A stretch of 64,000 nucleotides of DNA from Gigaspora margarita (taxonomy: Eukaryota > Glomeromycota > Glomeromycetes > Diversisporales > Gigasporaceae): positions 143,372 to 207,371 of the forward strand of contig WTPW01001134.1 in assembly GCA_009809945.1 (NCBI GenBank). Reading direction: 5' to 3'. Positions 20,955 to 32,669 of the stretch are shown piece after piece. Position 1 is the stretch's first letter. Every line of letters starts with the position of its first letter. The translations under genes were made by a program, and so were the position numbers. The notes below the pieces were generated by a model that had not been told where the DNA came from, ran no database searches, and was given only the letters and a program-made list of their open reading frames with translations.

Positions 20955-22090
20955 AAAAGCTTTATACAAAATTATCATATAAGTTCAAATTTCACTATAA
21001 ATTATACAATTTTAGATCTGAGTTTATATACTATATATTCCTATTCCAAAAATAAACTACTTTCACCAAAAAATATATAAACATGTTTTATCTAACCAAA
21101 AATAAGCTACTTCTGATCAATAATAGTTACTGCATAGTAAAGTCCAAATTTTACTATACAAATCAGTTATGATCGCTTAAATAAACTTGTTTAGAAGATC
21201 AAAATACATATGCTATAAAATTTTCATACAAATTGAAGAACTTTTTATTATTTGAGTTTTAATTTTTACGATTGTCAAAAAATTAAAAATTTTTTGAAAA
21301 ATATATACAATGAACATAAAAATTACAAGTTAAATAATAAGAAGTTCTCCAATTTGTATAAAAATTTTGGAGAATATGCATGTTTATATTATGCACATAT
21401 TTACTTAAGCACATATAATCGATTTATATAGTAAAATTTGGACTTTGTTATGTAGCAATTATTGCGATTGCTAATAAGCTTTTTGTACAGATATTTTTTA
21501 AAAAAATTCTCATGCATATAATCTTGTGCAAACAAGTTTTTTGTGAGGAAAAAAAATGAATAAATAAACAAATAAATAAAAAAAATAAAAAAAGCGATAT
21601 ATGTACCATATGTTTTCTAAAATAAGCTACCTTTTTTGGACGATTTTTGGACACAAAAATCTGGAGATAGATTTTTGGTTAATTGCAAATAGACATTATA
21701 TAGTAAAGTCTAAATTCTACTATATAAATCGATCATTATCGCTTAAGTAAACTTATTTAGAAGATAAAAATACATATATGCTAAAATTTTCATCTATATT
21801 GAAGTACCTTTTGTTATTAAACTTTTAATTTTTAATTTCAACAAATATATTTTTGTAATAAAATTTTAATTTTACCGTTGAACATAAAAATTAAAAGTCA
21901 AATAATAAAAAGTTCTCAGATTTTGATAAAATTTTTAGAGTATGCGTATTTTGATCTTCCGAATAAATTTACTTAAGTAACTTTAATCGATTTAAATAGA
22001 AACTTTGGACTTTACTATGTAGCGACTATTATTAATCATGGGATAGCTTATTTTTGGATCAAAGGCGTTTTTACATTTTTGGATTTAAAC
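20955..22090. repeat. AT-rich inverted repeats (AAATAAGCTA family)
   Basis: At least two related palindromic segments (about 21050-21450 and 21690-22070). They carry TAAATAAACTTGTTTAGAAGAT, matching inverted sequence on the other arm, and AATAAGCTA motifs at the edges. The same family is present, interrupted, at about 45380-46830. No coding content. Confidence 0.55.
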
Positions 22091-22169
22091 AAGAGGGTAG
22101 CATTAAGGTTGCATGCCGTAATAGGTTTGGCCAAGCTGTAAAGTTGCTAGCTTTTATCTTAAAGTTGTA

Positions 22170-22290
22170 ATGATTTGCCATAAAAAGTGTAATAGTTGTA
22201 ATAGACATAACTGTCGTAATAGGTGTAATAGTTGTAAGGGATGTAATGGTTGTAATGGTTGTAATGGTTGTAATGGCCGTAATAGCTAAT
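22170..22290. repeat. GTAATGGTT minisatellite
   Basis: Variants of the 9-base unit GTAATGGTT / GTAATAGTT recur through this stretch, with three perfect tandem units near 22240-22270. A cluster of the inverted unit (TTACAACTATTACGGC-like) lies at 23680-23850. Confidence 0.75.
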
Positions 22291-23640
22291 AAGTAGTGGC
22301 TTGGTATGGTCGCACTAAATTAGAGATTTTACTTGCCAGTATAAAATGTGGATTTTATTAATCAATAATTACAGATTTAAATAGTATTGATATCTAAATT
22401 AAAATTTTCTCACGATCTGATTACGGTCTTTGGATATAGCAAATCAAAAATGGAAGTGCAATTAAAAATTTTTTTTTATTCTCATTATTAAGCAGTACCA
22501 ATTACCGTTTATTATACACTCATATATAAAATTGGTAGATATTTTTGTGCAGACAGGACATTTGTAATAGCAGGATAATTTTATTTTGTTTTGATTGATT
22601 CTTACAATATCATTTTAGCAAGTACAGAATTTATATCAGCATTCACCGACACATTTCTTCACAATTATATTATCTCATATTAATTGCTAATGAATTTGAA
22701 TTGTGATGACATTCTTGATTATAACTTGCTCATTGATATATTAGTCTTGACGTTTTGATAATAGGTTTAATAACCAATCAAAAAGCTTAAAGCACAATAT
22801 CTTGATTATATTACAATATTAGTTTAGCACACTAATCACCTTTTGAAAATATTCGTGATTTTATTGATTGGTAGATCGACATAAAACTACAAATCACTGA
22901 GAAAATTAGTTGATTATCAGATAATCTGGGCAGCAAAAAGTTACAACCAAAAATTCTAGAAATCAATTATCTAATATTTGGTTGAATGTAATTTTACCAA
23001 TATATTTACTATGTTTTTTTATTAATCATGTTTTATCTATCGCGAAATATTTGTCATGTTCTTGTACTTGTTCTTGCACTTGTACTTATTCTTGTACTTA
23101 TTCTTGAACTTGAGACCATTATACAAAACGTTTTCAAATTCGTGAACTGTTTTTAACCCAAAATAGTTTGTAAAATATTAGGCAATCAAACAACAAATGT
23201 AAATTTGGCAAATTCACATTTCACGATTTTGTTTTGTTTAAGGGCGTTAATAAGGGCATTAAAAAATGATATAATAATTACTCAAATGTCATAATAATTA
23301 CTCAATCATGATAATTGTCATAATCTTCTTATGTATTTCTGGTAGTTTTCCCACATTTAGGACACAGTTTTCGAATAGACCAATCAAAAATATTAAAGCG
23401 AACAGACCCAGAATTAGATAGATAAATTAAAATGTTAATTACACTTATATTTAATTTTTCTATAAAATTTTAATAGGATAAAATGCGTATGATTCAGAAA
23501 TATGCACATGATTAAAGAATCATGCGCATGCATGAAACCCATCTCTATGTACACCCCCAACGCATAGTACAGAAGTTAAACAAATTGAACTATATCTTGT
23601 TAGAAATAAACCAAACAAGAAACAAGATTAACTGTGTTTA
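22291..23640. other. AT-rich sequence without a recognised gene
   Basis: Includes a short CTTGTACTTATTCTTG tandem repeat at about 23055-23115. This is followed by ATACAAAACGTTTTCAAATTCGT, a motif that recurs at 36415-36437, also right after a short tandem repeat. Nothing else recognised. Confidence 0.45.
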
Positions 23641-23860
23641 TTGGAAATACTGATAAGCTAACCGGACTATTGCAAACATTATGCTATTACAGCAATTACA
23701 ACCTATTACGGCACTTACAACTATTATGGCACTTACAACTATTACAGTATTTTATAGCAATACGGCACATTACAACTTTGGGCATTGGTTGTAATTAAGG
23801 TTGCAACCCAGGTTGTAATCCGTAATATCCATAATTATTACTTATGGCCAGCAATCTTAG
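23641..23860. repeat. Inverted counterpart of the GTAAT minisatellite
   Basis: CAATTACAACCTATTACGGC and similar units repeat here, complementary to the array at 22170-22290. The two arrays may be arms of one old element of about 1.7 kb; no clear termini were found. Confidence 0.55.
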
Positions 23861-24640
23861 GTAGCATGTAGTTGTTTTTGGAAATATGCAGTATAGTATC
23901 GTTAGTCAAAATAAAAATCTAACTTGTTATAAAGATATCTTTGTTATACAAATAAACATCTAACTTTTCAAAAAATTACCTGTTGGTTATACAAATTTAA
24001 ATATATAACATATTAAAAAATTATATAATAAGTCTATACAAAACCGGATCTCAGTATTACATATATTTTTTGGGGTTCTAGGGTGCTCCTAAAGGCTCTC
24101 GTGATTTGATTTACTTAAATAAAAGCCTTTTCTATAGCAAAAACATTGATATAAAAAAAAAAACAAATAAGTTTTATTTTTATATAATTGTTTAAGTAGA
24201 TTTTACTAAAATTTAAAATGGGTTTTAGAACAATCGACAGATAATAATAACTAAAATTGTTATAATTAGAATAAATTTCTTAAGAATAATGTTTGATCAT
24301 AATATTTATAATGCAGATAAATGTTTAATTATGAAGAAGTAAAACCTGCATAGAGATTGATATAGATCTTACTTAGTTAGGGTTAGTGATAGATTAGTTA
24401 CTATTTTAGATAGTGATATGCATTAACAACATAACTATTTCGCGCAGGTTTTACCTCACCATATGATATTTATCATACAAGTAATTTTAGAATTAATTAG
24501 GATAATTTGAGAATATGAATATTGACCAATTAAAAGTATTAAAATATATATATTTAAAACCAATTCAAAATTGTTTTTTATAAAGGTACAAATTCAGCAA
24601 TTTGATTGGCTATATTGTATTACTAGTATTATATCTAGCC
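23861..24640. other. AT-rich sequence, nothing recognised
   Basis: No supported gene, RNA or repeat boundary. Confidence 0.45.
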
Positions 24641-24936
24641 AGGACCCTGGGCATCTCTTATATAGGTCATAACTGGATTTTGGCCAATTTTGACCTAATT
24701 TGCTAAAAATGACAAAATCTATTTACTTTAATAACTTCTAATTCAGTAATCAGAATTGAATAAACTTTTTTTATTAGATGCAGCTTACTGAGAGCTTTAT
24801 TTTAAAAAAAAGTTTATTCAAATTGGACTACTGGATGCCAAAATAATTGCCAAAAACTATTTCTTGCTTCTTAAATTTTAGGTGTTTTTGCTGAAAAATT
24901 TCAAGTATGACCTCTATACTAGATGTTCAAGGTCAT
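24641..24936 (+). mobile_element. AGGACCC-type inverted-repeat element, copy 2
   Basis: Opposite-strand copy of the element at 5945-6238. Left end AGGACCCTGGGCATCTCTTA; right end inward ATGACCTTGAACATCTAGTA. TCTAGCC flanks both sides but in the same orientation (24634-24640 and just after 24936), a possible target duplication. Confidence 0.7.
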
Positions 24937-24964
24937 ATCTAGCCATTTATGTATAATACTTGTA

Positions 24965-25350
24965 TAGTGAAATTTACCTAAAGCCATCATTTTTTAAATA
25001 TAAAAATTTTTAAATTGTTATAACTTTTTAAAAACAAAAAAAATTTAAAAATTTTTTTGATAATCTAATAGTTTATTGTTTAAATAATTAAACTAGCAAT
25101 AAATTTTTTTAAATATTTTTTATTTTAGACCATTATATTAATTTAAATTTATATATGTTTCAAAAATTTTGGTGTTTATATATAAAAAAACATAACAAAA
25201 TTTAAATTTATTAATAAAAATTTAAATGTTATTAATTAATTTTAAAATTGTATTAGGTTTTTCTGCATTTTTATTGGATAGTTAGATTACACTATAGCTA
25301 AAAATTAGCGCTTATATATAAAATATATTGGCTTTAAATGAATTCCACTA
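24965..25350 (-). mobile_element. Intact 386-base TA-flanked MITE
   Basis: The termini TAGTGAAATTTACCTAAAGC and, inward, TAGTGGAATTCATTTAAAGC are inverted repeats with TA at 24963-24964 and 25351-25352. It is the same length as, and aligns along its whole length with, the MITE that the LINE disrupted at 7674-15992. Confidence 0.88.
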
Positions 25351-25368
25351 TATAATACTAGTATAATA

Positions 25369-25723
25369 CAGTACCGGGCAGCATAAGACATCCACTCTAT
25401 TTATATAGAGCGCCAATTTTTAATGCTTATGTAATCAATTCTGATTGGCTAATTTTGACTTAATTGATTCTAATTGGTTAATTAAACATATATATTTTCT
25501 TTTTTTTTATATTAAACGCCAATTTTTTAAATCATTATAAACTTTAACTCATAATAACTCCTTTAAAACAAAAAATAATAAAAAATTCTTCAACAGAAAT
25601 GTAGTATAGCAAAAAATCTATCAATTTGTCAAAGGGTTTTTTAATTCAACTTGTTTTGAAAAAGTTATAATGATTTAAAGTTTTTGTTAATAAAAAGTGG
25701 ATGTGTTTTGCTGTCCGGTACTG
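25369..25723. mobile_element. CAGTACCGG-type TA-flanked MITE, 355 bases
   Basis: 27-base inverted termini starting CAGTACCGGGCAGCATAAGA (left) and CAGTACCGGACAGCAAAACA (right, inward), both ending ACATCCAC. TA on both sides (25367-25368, 25724-25725). It lies only 18 bases from the previous MITE. Tc1/mariner-like. Confidence 0.9.
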
Positions 25724-26074
25724 TACCAATAGTATTGGTATAATTTGCATTCCTAGGTACATGCTTCTAAAACATATAACTTTTTTTCTGATATGATTCT
25801 AACGATCCAGTTGGTAGGGTTCTCCAATACTCTTTATCATTAGTTTGCTTTTAGTCAGTCCCTATTCAAGATTCTTTTTTCTAGTATCATCAAAAGTTGG
25901 CTACTTCTCTACTTGGGTCTTGCCAAACGAGTTCTAATCTGCTAATTTCTAGGATTTGTGCACCTTCTTTTTTTTCATGTAATATTATACAAGTCAGTTA
26001 GCTTCCAATAACTTGGTGTGACCTGGGTTACAAATCTATCAATCCAATTAGTTAGAGTACAGATTAGTTCTATT

Positions 26075-26724
26075 CCTTAGATTGTAATACAGGCAAATTT
26101 GCCTGCGTATTTTAAAAATTTTAATAAAATTTTAATAAAATTTTAAATATTGATTTTAGCTATACCTTTTCTAAGTAAAAAATATTCTTTGAGTTTTGTT
26201 TTAGTAACTTTGTTATAAAAATTTTTTAAAATTATTAGAAAACTTTAGTATAATCAAAGTTTAAAGTTCTTGTATTAGCATTTTTACTATTAAAATTTTT
26301 CTTTAGATTTTCTTAAATTTTATATGTTCCCGTCTATAAAAAAAACTTTTATTTCTAATACAAGTCTTGATTTTTACAAATAAATCATTAAAGTTGCAAT
26401 AATAAAAGTTATCATCCTTTATATAAACTACAATATTGTCTTAAGAACTATAGCTTTAAAACTAAAACTAATTAAGATTANAGAGAAATTGTAGAAAAAT
26501 TTTTTAAAAAAATTTTTTCTTAAAGATATCTATTTTTAGCTTATATATAACTTAAAATTTTTTCTTACAATATAAAAACTAATTTTGCAAAAAAGTAATC
26601 CTTATTTTCAAATATAATTGTACAAAGTTTTATTTAATTATCTTGATATTTAAAAAAAGTAAATCAGAGCAAAAAAAGTGCAAAAACGCAGGCAAATTTG
26701 CCTGTGTCCTACTACAATCTAAGG
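26075..26724. mobile_element. CCTTAGATTGTA-type inverted-repeat element, copy 1
   Basis: Ends CCTTAGATTGTAATACAGGC and, inward, CCTTAGATTGTAGTAGGACA, followed on both arms by AGGCAAATTTGCCTGCG, itself palindromic. Most of the interior aligns with 54998-55540. No coding frame. Confidence 0.7.
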
Positions 26725-26744
26725 GATAATAAATAAAGTTTTCA

Positions 26745-26815
26745 AAATCATCTTTAGTAGGATTTGAACCCTGCATCTGTCACTTGTAAGTGACAACAAC
26801 CCAACTTTACTATAT
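26745..26815 (-). repeat. tRNA-like SINE head (B box), remnant
   Basis: On the reverse strand, GTTGTCACTTACAAGTGACA (an anticodon-arm-like hairpin) is followed by a perfect B box GGGTTCAAATCC (26760-26771). This resembles the heads of the long SINEs at 19571 and 38528. Acceptor and T-stem pairing are too poor for a functional tRNA. Confidence 0.5.
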
Positions 26816-27189
26816 TACTATATCCTTTTTCTAACAAAGTTTTTATAGAATTTTATTAATAAAATTCTATAAAATCTTATAATTTGCAAATTTTTATTAA
26901 TTAATTCTAAACTTTATACACTAGTAAACTTGTTTAGCAGGGCTAGGATATATATAGTGACAAAATTATTTTGGGTTTTGGAACCCAAATTAAAAAATTT
27001 TCTCAAAATTGTTTTTGATTTATTTTACTTAAAACCTAAAATTTTTGGATTTTTTTTTAAATAGACAAAATTACAAGAAATATAAATATATAAATTTTAT
27101 TTGCTCTTCTTTATAAAAAATTTTAATTTATTTAACAAAACCTAAAATAGGTATTTTTTAAAAGTCAATTTTAGTGCTATCTATAGGCT

Positions 27190-28246
27190 AGGACACTATA
27201 ATCTAGTGGTCTAGATGCTCAACTCCATAGTCAAGGCCTTTGGTTCAAATTCTAATAAAAGCAGTTTCTAGAAATATTTAAAAGCATGCTCTGTGAAAAT
27301 CCATATAAAGTATAAATTGGTTAGGAATTTCCAAAAAAAGATCTATTGTGGAGGGTTGGCACTATGCATGACTATTGTCACAGAAGGTTGAAGATTGTAC
27401 ACATAAAATCTTGGCAAAAAAAATACAGGTAGTATTAACAACTCTAGGATGGTCTTGGGGATTTTAATTAGAAGGGTAACATGACTATAACATGAATTTG
27501 AATAGTGAAAAAAGTGGTAAATACAAAGGGATCTGTAGTAAAAAAATTGGCCCAGTTAGATAAGGAATACCTCTGGTATCAGAACCAAACTTAAATTGAA
27601 AAGAAACTATTATAGAATCAGATTTGTGAATTGAAGATATAAACAAATGATGAATTACCCAATGGGAGTACAATATATAAAATATGATAAAACACTAACT
27701 GCTCTATAGGAAGTTGGAAGTAGTACAAAAATGTATTATGAAATCTAGTTAGGAGTAGCTATACTACAGTTATGCAATATAGCTAGTGCTCACCTACTTT
27801 TAGGTTAAGTATCTGTTAACCAATTCAGATAGCATATCTGCAGTAATATATGATAAAACTACTGAGAGTTGCTAAGCGAAGCATTGTGCAAGTACTCTTT
27901 TGCTATTATATAAGTAATCTCAGGACACCAAAATTTAGAAAGTAACTATGAGGTTACAATCACCTGGACAAGGCCCTTTATCTACTTGAAAGTATAGAAT
28001 CTGCAATATGAGATAAGCAGAAAATATAGTAAGTTAGTGGAATGACAAAATAGAAAGTAGTACCAAAAATCCAGATTGTACAGAAAGTGGGATATGGAAA
28101 ACTCTGGTAGGTTTAGGTCACAAATAGTTAAAAATATCTAAGTCTGTTGTTTTAAAAAATAATATAATACTGTATCACATAATATATACAAATATATACT
28201 TAATAAAAGTCATTAAGGCAAGACCTTATCTTAAAAAAAAAAAAAA
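27190..28246 (+). mobile_element. Second tRNA-headed SINE family, about 1.05 kb with poly(A)
   Basis: The head has ATAATCTAGTGGTCTAGATG (A-box-like) and GGTTCAAATTC (B box, 27242-27252). The sequence ends in a 14-base A run at 28233-28246. The body is unrelated to the first family and has no convincing coding frame. No unambiguous target duplication was found. Confidence 0.6.
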
Positions 28247-28815
28247 GTAAACTTGTTTGGCACCTCAAATAACAGAATTTATTTTTATTTTATTTGAAAT
28301 TTAGTAAATAGATATATAATTTTGAATTTTTGATTAAAAAATCAAATTTAGGTATTTTTCTTCAAATTTTTAGTAAAATAAAAAATAATTCTGCTAATTT
28401 GAAGTATTTTTAGCTATTAAATAAGTTTATTTAGTACATTAAGTGAATTATAAGATTTTATAAATTGTATTAATAGAATTTTATGAAATCTAATAATTTA
28501 CAAATTTTTATTAATTAATTCTAATTTTAAATACTAAGTAAATTTGTTTAGTATCTAAAAATACACCAAATTAGCAAAATTTTTTTATATTATTATGTAA
28601 ACAAATAACATTGTTTTTTATCACCTGGCTAAAATACTTATTTAGAAAAATTAAAAATTTTTTTAATAAAATTTTTTTTGAAAAAAAATTTACAAAAATT
28701 TTTAAATTAAAAAATTTTTAAATATATTATTTTTTGTTTGCTGACCAGTTCTATTTGCTTGTTCTATATAATAAGAAACAACTAATTTAATTTGTATGGT
28801 CTTATTTGAAATTTT
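28247..28815. repeat. AT-rich inverted repeats (AAGTAAACTTGTTT family)
   Basis: Two halves of this stretch are inverted relative to each other. GTAAACTTGTTTGGCACCTC and TTAGCTATTAAATAAGTTTA-like edges surround AATTCTATAAA motifs. Related sequence recurs at 29450-29870 and 30960-31070. Confidence 0.5.
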
Positions 28816-28830
28816 AAAAAATAAATATAT

Positions 28831-29432
28831 GTCCTGCAGGTCGATAGCGTAGTGGTTGTGCTCCCAGGACATCACTGCTTCTTTACATAAGGTCGCCAGT
28901 TCAAGTCCCACGAACGGTAAATTTAACTACATACGATCATATGAAGGACGACTTGAATTAGGATGCTAGGACCGTGTTTGGATGGCTCAGCCACATCTCA
29001 GGTTTGGCTTGGTAAAAGCTCTCCAAACATCTCGGATAGATGTCGTATAACTTGCTCTAACGGGGTTCCTGGTTCACTTCTGTTTGTTCGGCCTCAGGGG
29101 TGAAAGTCTTCTAGAAAATTTGGAATGAGAGTTGGAGTCCGGTCGAACTCATCCGCTGTTTGTGCTGGTTCCCCTTAAGAATTACTTGGACAGTTCCAGT
29201 AAAATCCCCAGGTTGTAAATGGGTTGGCCAATTGAGTTCGGTTGGAATAAAAATAGGTTGGTTTAATACCAGTTAGCCATGGTAGTAATCAAATATAGTA
29301 ATAGATAAAACATATGTAGATCATTACAAATGTAGAAGAAATGTAGAACCCAGCTGGGTCCCATGATTAATGATCTTAATAAAGTGCTGCCAACATTGCG
29401 GCTTCGGGTGTATGCCCGAAGAAATTTAAAAA
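28831..29432 (+). mobile_element. Third tRNA-headed SINE, 600 bases, 15-base target duplication
   Basis: The head reads GGTCGATAGCGTAGTGGTTG (A box TAGCGTAGTGG) and has a B box AGTTCAAGTCC at about 28890. The body is clearly more GC-rich than the host. The element ends in an A run. An exact duplication AAAAAATAAATATAT is present at 28816-28830 and 29433-29447. Head, tail and duplication together give a confident SINE call. CTTCGGGTGTATGCCCGAAG near the 3' end forms a perfect hairpin. Confidence 0.88.
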
Positions 29433-29447
29433 AAAAAATAAATATAT

Positions 29448-29869
29448 AATTTAAATTTTTGATTAAAAAGATCTATTTAAGCATCTTTCTTCAAATTTCA
29501 AGTAAATAAAACTAATACCACCAATTTAATATATTTTAAATGCTTAACAAGTTTACTTAGTGTATTAAGTTAGAATTAATTAGTAAAATCCTGTAATTAT
29601 AAAAATTTATTAATAAAGTTCTATAAATACTTATGATTTACAAATTTTACTAAATAATTCTAACTTAATGTACTAAGTAAACTTGATTAGAACTTAAAAA
29701 TACATTAAAATAATATTGTTGTTTTATTTTATTTAAAATTTTTAAAAAAATTTTTAAATTTGATTTTTTGATTAAAAATCTAAAATTATATATTTATTAT
29801 CTAAATTTTAAGTAAAATAAAAATATTTTTGCTAATTTGAAGTATTTTTAGTTTCTAAACAAGTTTACT
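29448..29869. repeat. AT-rich inverted repeats, same family as 28247-28815
   Basis: TTTTTGATTAAAAAGATC, CAAGTTTACTTAGTGTATTAAGTTAGAATT and inverted counterparts. It is host for the SINE on the left and for the foldback element on the right. Confidence 0.45.
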
Positions 29870-29872
29870 TAG

Positions 29873-30953
29873 GGAGCTTCCAGAAATTAAGTAATTTTTT
29901 GTTACTAATAAATTTCAAAATTTTACCCCACCCACCCACACCTGATACCCTATTAGCCAATCAAATTTTATATTTTTAAAAAAATTATTTATATGACCAA
30001 TTTTTGAAATTGATAATAACTTTTGATCCACTGGTCTGTTTTGTATGATTTAACTACCAAAATGCTCGTCTCAATGAGACGATTCTAACAAGCCCAAAAT
30101 CGTTAAAATCTAATTACAGGATCCCAAGATCATTCAACTTTTGTGTAATTTTAATAGTGATTTTTAGAATCATTAAGTAAATTTCTTTAATATTGAATAA
30201 CTTTTGACCCCCTGGCCCGTTTTGGATGATTTAACTACCAAAATGTTCGTCTCAGTGAGACGATTCTAACAAGCCCAAAATCGCTAAATTCCAATCACAG
30301 GATCCCAAGATCGATAAAGATTTGTATTATTAATAACAATACAAATCTTTATGATCTTGGGATCCTGTGATTGGAATTTAGCGATTTTGGGCTTGTTAGA
30401 ATAGTCTCACTGAGACGAACATTTTGGTAGTTAAATCATCCAAAACGGGCCAGTGGATCAAAAGTTATTCAATGTTAAAGAAATTTACTTAATGATTCTA
30501 AAAAATCACTATTAAAATTACACAAAAGTTGAACGATCTTGGGATCCTGTGATTAGATTTTAATGATTTTGAGCTTGTTAGAATCGTCTCATCGAGAGGA
30601 GCATTTTGGTAGTTAAATCATCTGAAACAGACTAGTCGATCAAAAGTTATTCAATGTTAAAGAAATTTACTTAATGATTCTAAAAAAATCGCTATTAAAA
30701 TTAAACAAAAGTTGAACGATCTTGGGATCCTGTGATTAGATTTTAACAATTTTAGTCTTTTTAGAATCGTCTCAGTGAGACGAACATTTTGGTAGTTAAA
30801 TCATCTAAATTGGCCCAGTAGATCAAAAGTTATTAATAATTTTATAATTTTATACTTTTGGCCAGAATTATAAAATTTTGACCAGAATTATAACCTGATA
30901 TTTTGGTGACCCCACCCACCCACCCAAAAATTACGTAATTTCTGGAAGCTCCC
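29873..30953. mobile_element. TTA-flanked foldback element, 1,081 bases, intact
   Basis: The ends GGGAGCTTCCAGAAATTAAG and, inward, GGGAGCTTCCAGAAATTACG are flanked by TTA at 29870-29872 and 30954-30956. Almost the whole element is an inverted repeat centred near 30327 (AAAGATTTGTATT / AATACAAATCTTT). Each arm holds two or more copies of the hairpin module containing TCGTCTCAGTGAGACGATTC. Non-coding; PIF/Harbinger-like by its duplication. Confidence 0.9.
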
Positions 30954-31070
30954 TTAGTAAATAAAATTAGAATTAATCAATAAAATTTGTTAATTCTAAG
31001 ATTTTATAGAATTTTATTAATAATTCTAAAATTTGCTAATTAATTCTAATTTCAGATATTAAGTAAACTT

Positions 31071-31240
31071 GTTTAGTATCAACTTAGACCAGTCTACAAA
31101 CTTTAAACCAGACTTAGACCAAACTTAGACTTGACTAAAATATCTAAATATAAGAGTTTGAGTTTAGTTCAAAAATCAGACTAGACTTAAACTAAACTAA
31201 AGTCTTGTTTAAGTCTATTTTGTAGAAGCACTAGCACAAC
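31071..31240. repeat. Imperfect CTTAGACC repeats
   Basis: Short GACTTAGACCAAACTTAGAC-like units in both orientations. Nature unknown. Confidence 0.4.
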
Positions 31241-31263
31241 CAAAGGTTTTGTCAAATTGCTTA

Positions 31264-31415
31264 GAGCCATGTCATTAATCATCTGATTATTTTTTATTAG
31301 AGACCTACCCCCTTTCCCCTCTTTAATATAAATTTGATCAGGTTCCTATATATAATTTCAATATTTTTTACCCCCTCTTCCTCCCTAAAAAATCACCTGA
31401 TTTTTGTCACTCCTC
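31264..31415 (+). mobile_element. TTA-type MITE, copy D
   Basis: Begins GAGCCATGTCATTAATCATC and ends GATTTTTGTCACTCCTC, with TTA at 31261-31263 and 31416-31418. Confidence 0.85.
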
Positions 31416-31886
31416 TTATAAAAGAAGACTTTTTTGAATAATGCTTGGATCTTGAAGTTATTCTATATATACTATATACTTATACAATTTCTAAGATAGT
31501 CCTTTAATATAATTCTTTCTCAAGTAGTAAAAAATTTTTTATCAAAGTAAAATTTTGCCTTATCTTTTCTAAAATATTAGTATTGTGTACTTGTTTCTAT
31601 TTGAAAATATTTAAATAATAAATAATACCTTGTTTGTATATATGTGGTTTGGTAAACAAGAAGTTAATTAAAATAATATAGGTTTAATTTGTATATATAT
31701 ATTATATATAGGATGCTTATAGCAAAATCAAAGGATAGGACTATATATTATATTATCTCATTCCCTGCTTTTGCTATGGGTGTTCTCATATATTTTTGCA
31801 ATGTTAGCTAGAATTTTCTATAACTAGTTTTTTTCTTTACATATGATAAGCAAATTCAAATATAGCAAAAACTTCTTTATTTAGTA
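31416..31886. other. AT-rich spacer, nothing recognised
   Basis: No supported feature. Confidence 0.4.
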
Positions 31887-32060
31887 CAGTCATCCTCCTC
31901 TATAATCACCTCCTATATAATCACAACTCCCATATAGTCACATTAAATTTTGAGACAATTTATTAATAAACTTATAAAAAAAGACTTCTATATAATCATA
32001 CTCTTTTATAATTACCAATTTTCTTGATACAAACTGCGTGATTATAGAGGAGGACGACTG
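31887..32060. mobile_element. CAGTCATCCTCC-type TA-flanked MITE, 174 bases
   Basis: Termini CAGTCATCCTCCTCTATAAT and, inward, CAGTCGTCCTCCTCTATAAT; TA at 31885-31886 and 32061-32062. Like the 341-base family, it has subterminal repeats (TATAATCAC). Pogo/mariner-like. Confidence 0.85.
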
Positions 32061-32257
32061 TATTATATAATTTTTATAATTTTATACAGATTATAATAAT
32101 AACTATTAGTTAATTTTCTCTTTGGGTTTACTTTACTTTTTTTAAATATATATCTTTTTTTTTTATATAATTTATTTTTTACTCTTATTTGTTATTATTT
32201 TTTTTTCTTTTTACTTTTTTTATAAAAGAATACTATCAGTTGGTAATTCCAATTGTA

Positions 32258-32669
32258 TAATTCAAGACACCTAAAGACTAAAATGCTAATTTGTGATGAA
32301 TTTGTCCTATTTTAAAAAATTTTATAATGAATTTTAATGTTTTATTAATTTCTTGTATTTTGATTGGTTAAAATTTTTTTTTAGTAGCTAAATTTTATTA
32401 ATTAACAATTTTTTTAAAAATTAGCCAATAAACAAAGACCAAAACTTGTGACTTGTTCCATTTTTGTTAATTTTTTAACGTATTATATAAAACTTGTACA
32501 TATTCAAAGTGGTATAAATTAATAATATATAATAATTATTTTCAAAATAAAGTTGTTAAGTTGTAGCAAATTAGCTTGGCTACAATTTAGCAGCTTCCTT
32601 TTTTTTGTATCTTTTCATTATGAGCTATTAATTTTTGAAATTATTTTAGTCTTTAGGTATCGTGCACTA
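32258..32669. mobile_element. ACCTAAAGACTAAAAT-type TA-flanked MITE, 412 bases
   Basis: The ends TAATTCAAGACACCTAAAGA and, inward, TAGTGCACGATACCTAAAGA both continue CTAAAAT. TA lies at 32256-32257 and 32670-32671. Confidence 0.7.

Noticed and set aside
26745..26815. Functional tRNA gene
   Set aside because: A good B box and a hairpin are present, but the acceptor and T stems do not pair; treated as a SINE-head remnant. The same applies to the heads at 19571, 27190, 28831 and 38528.
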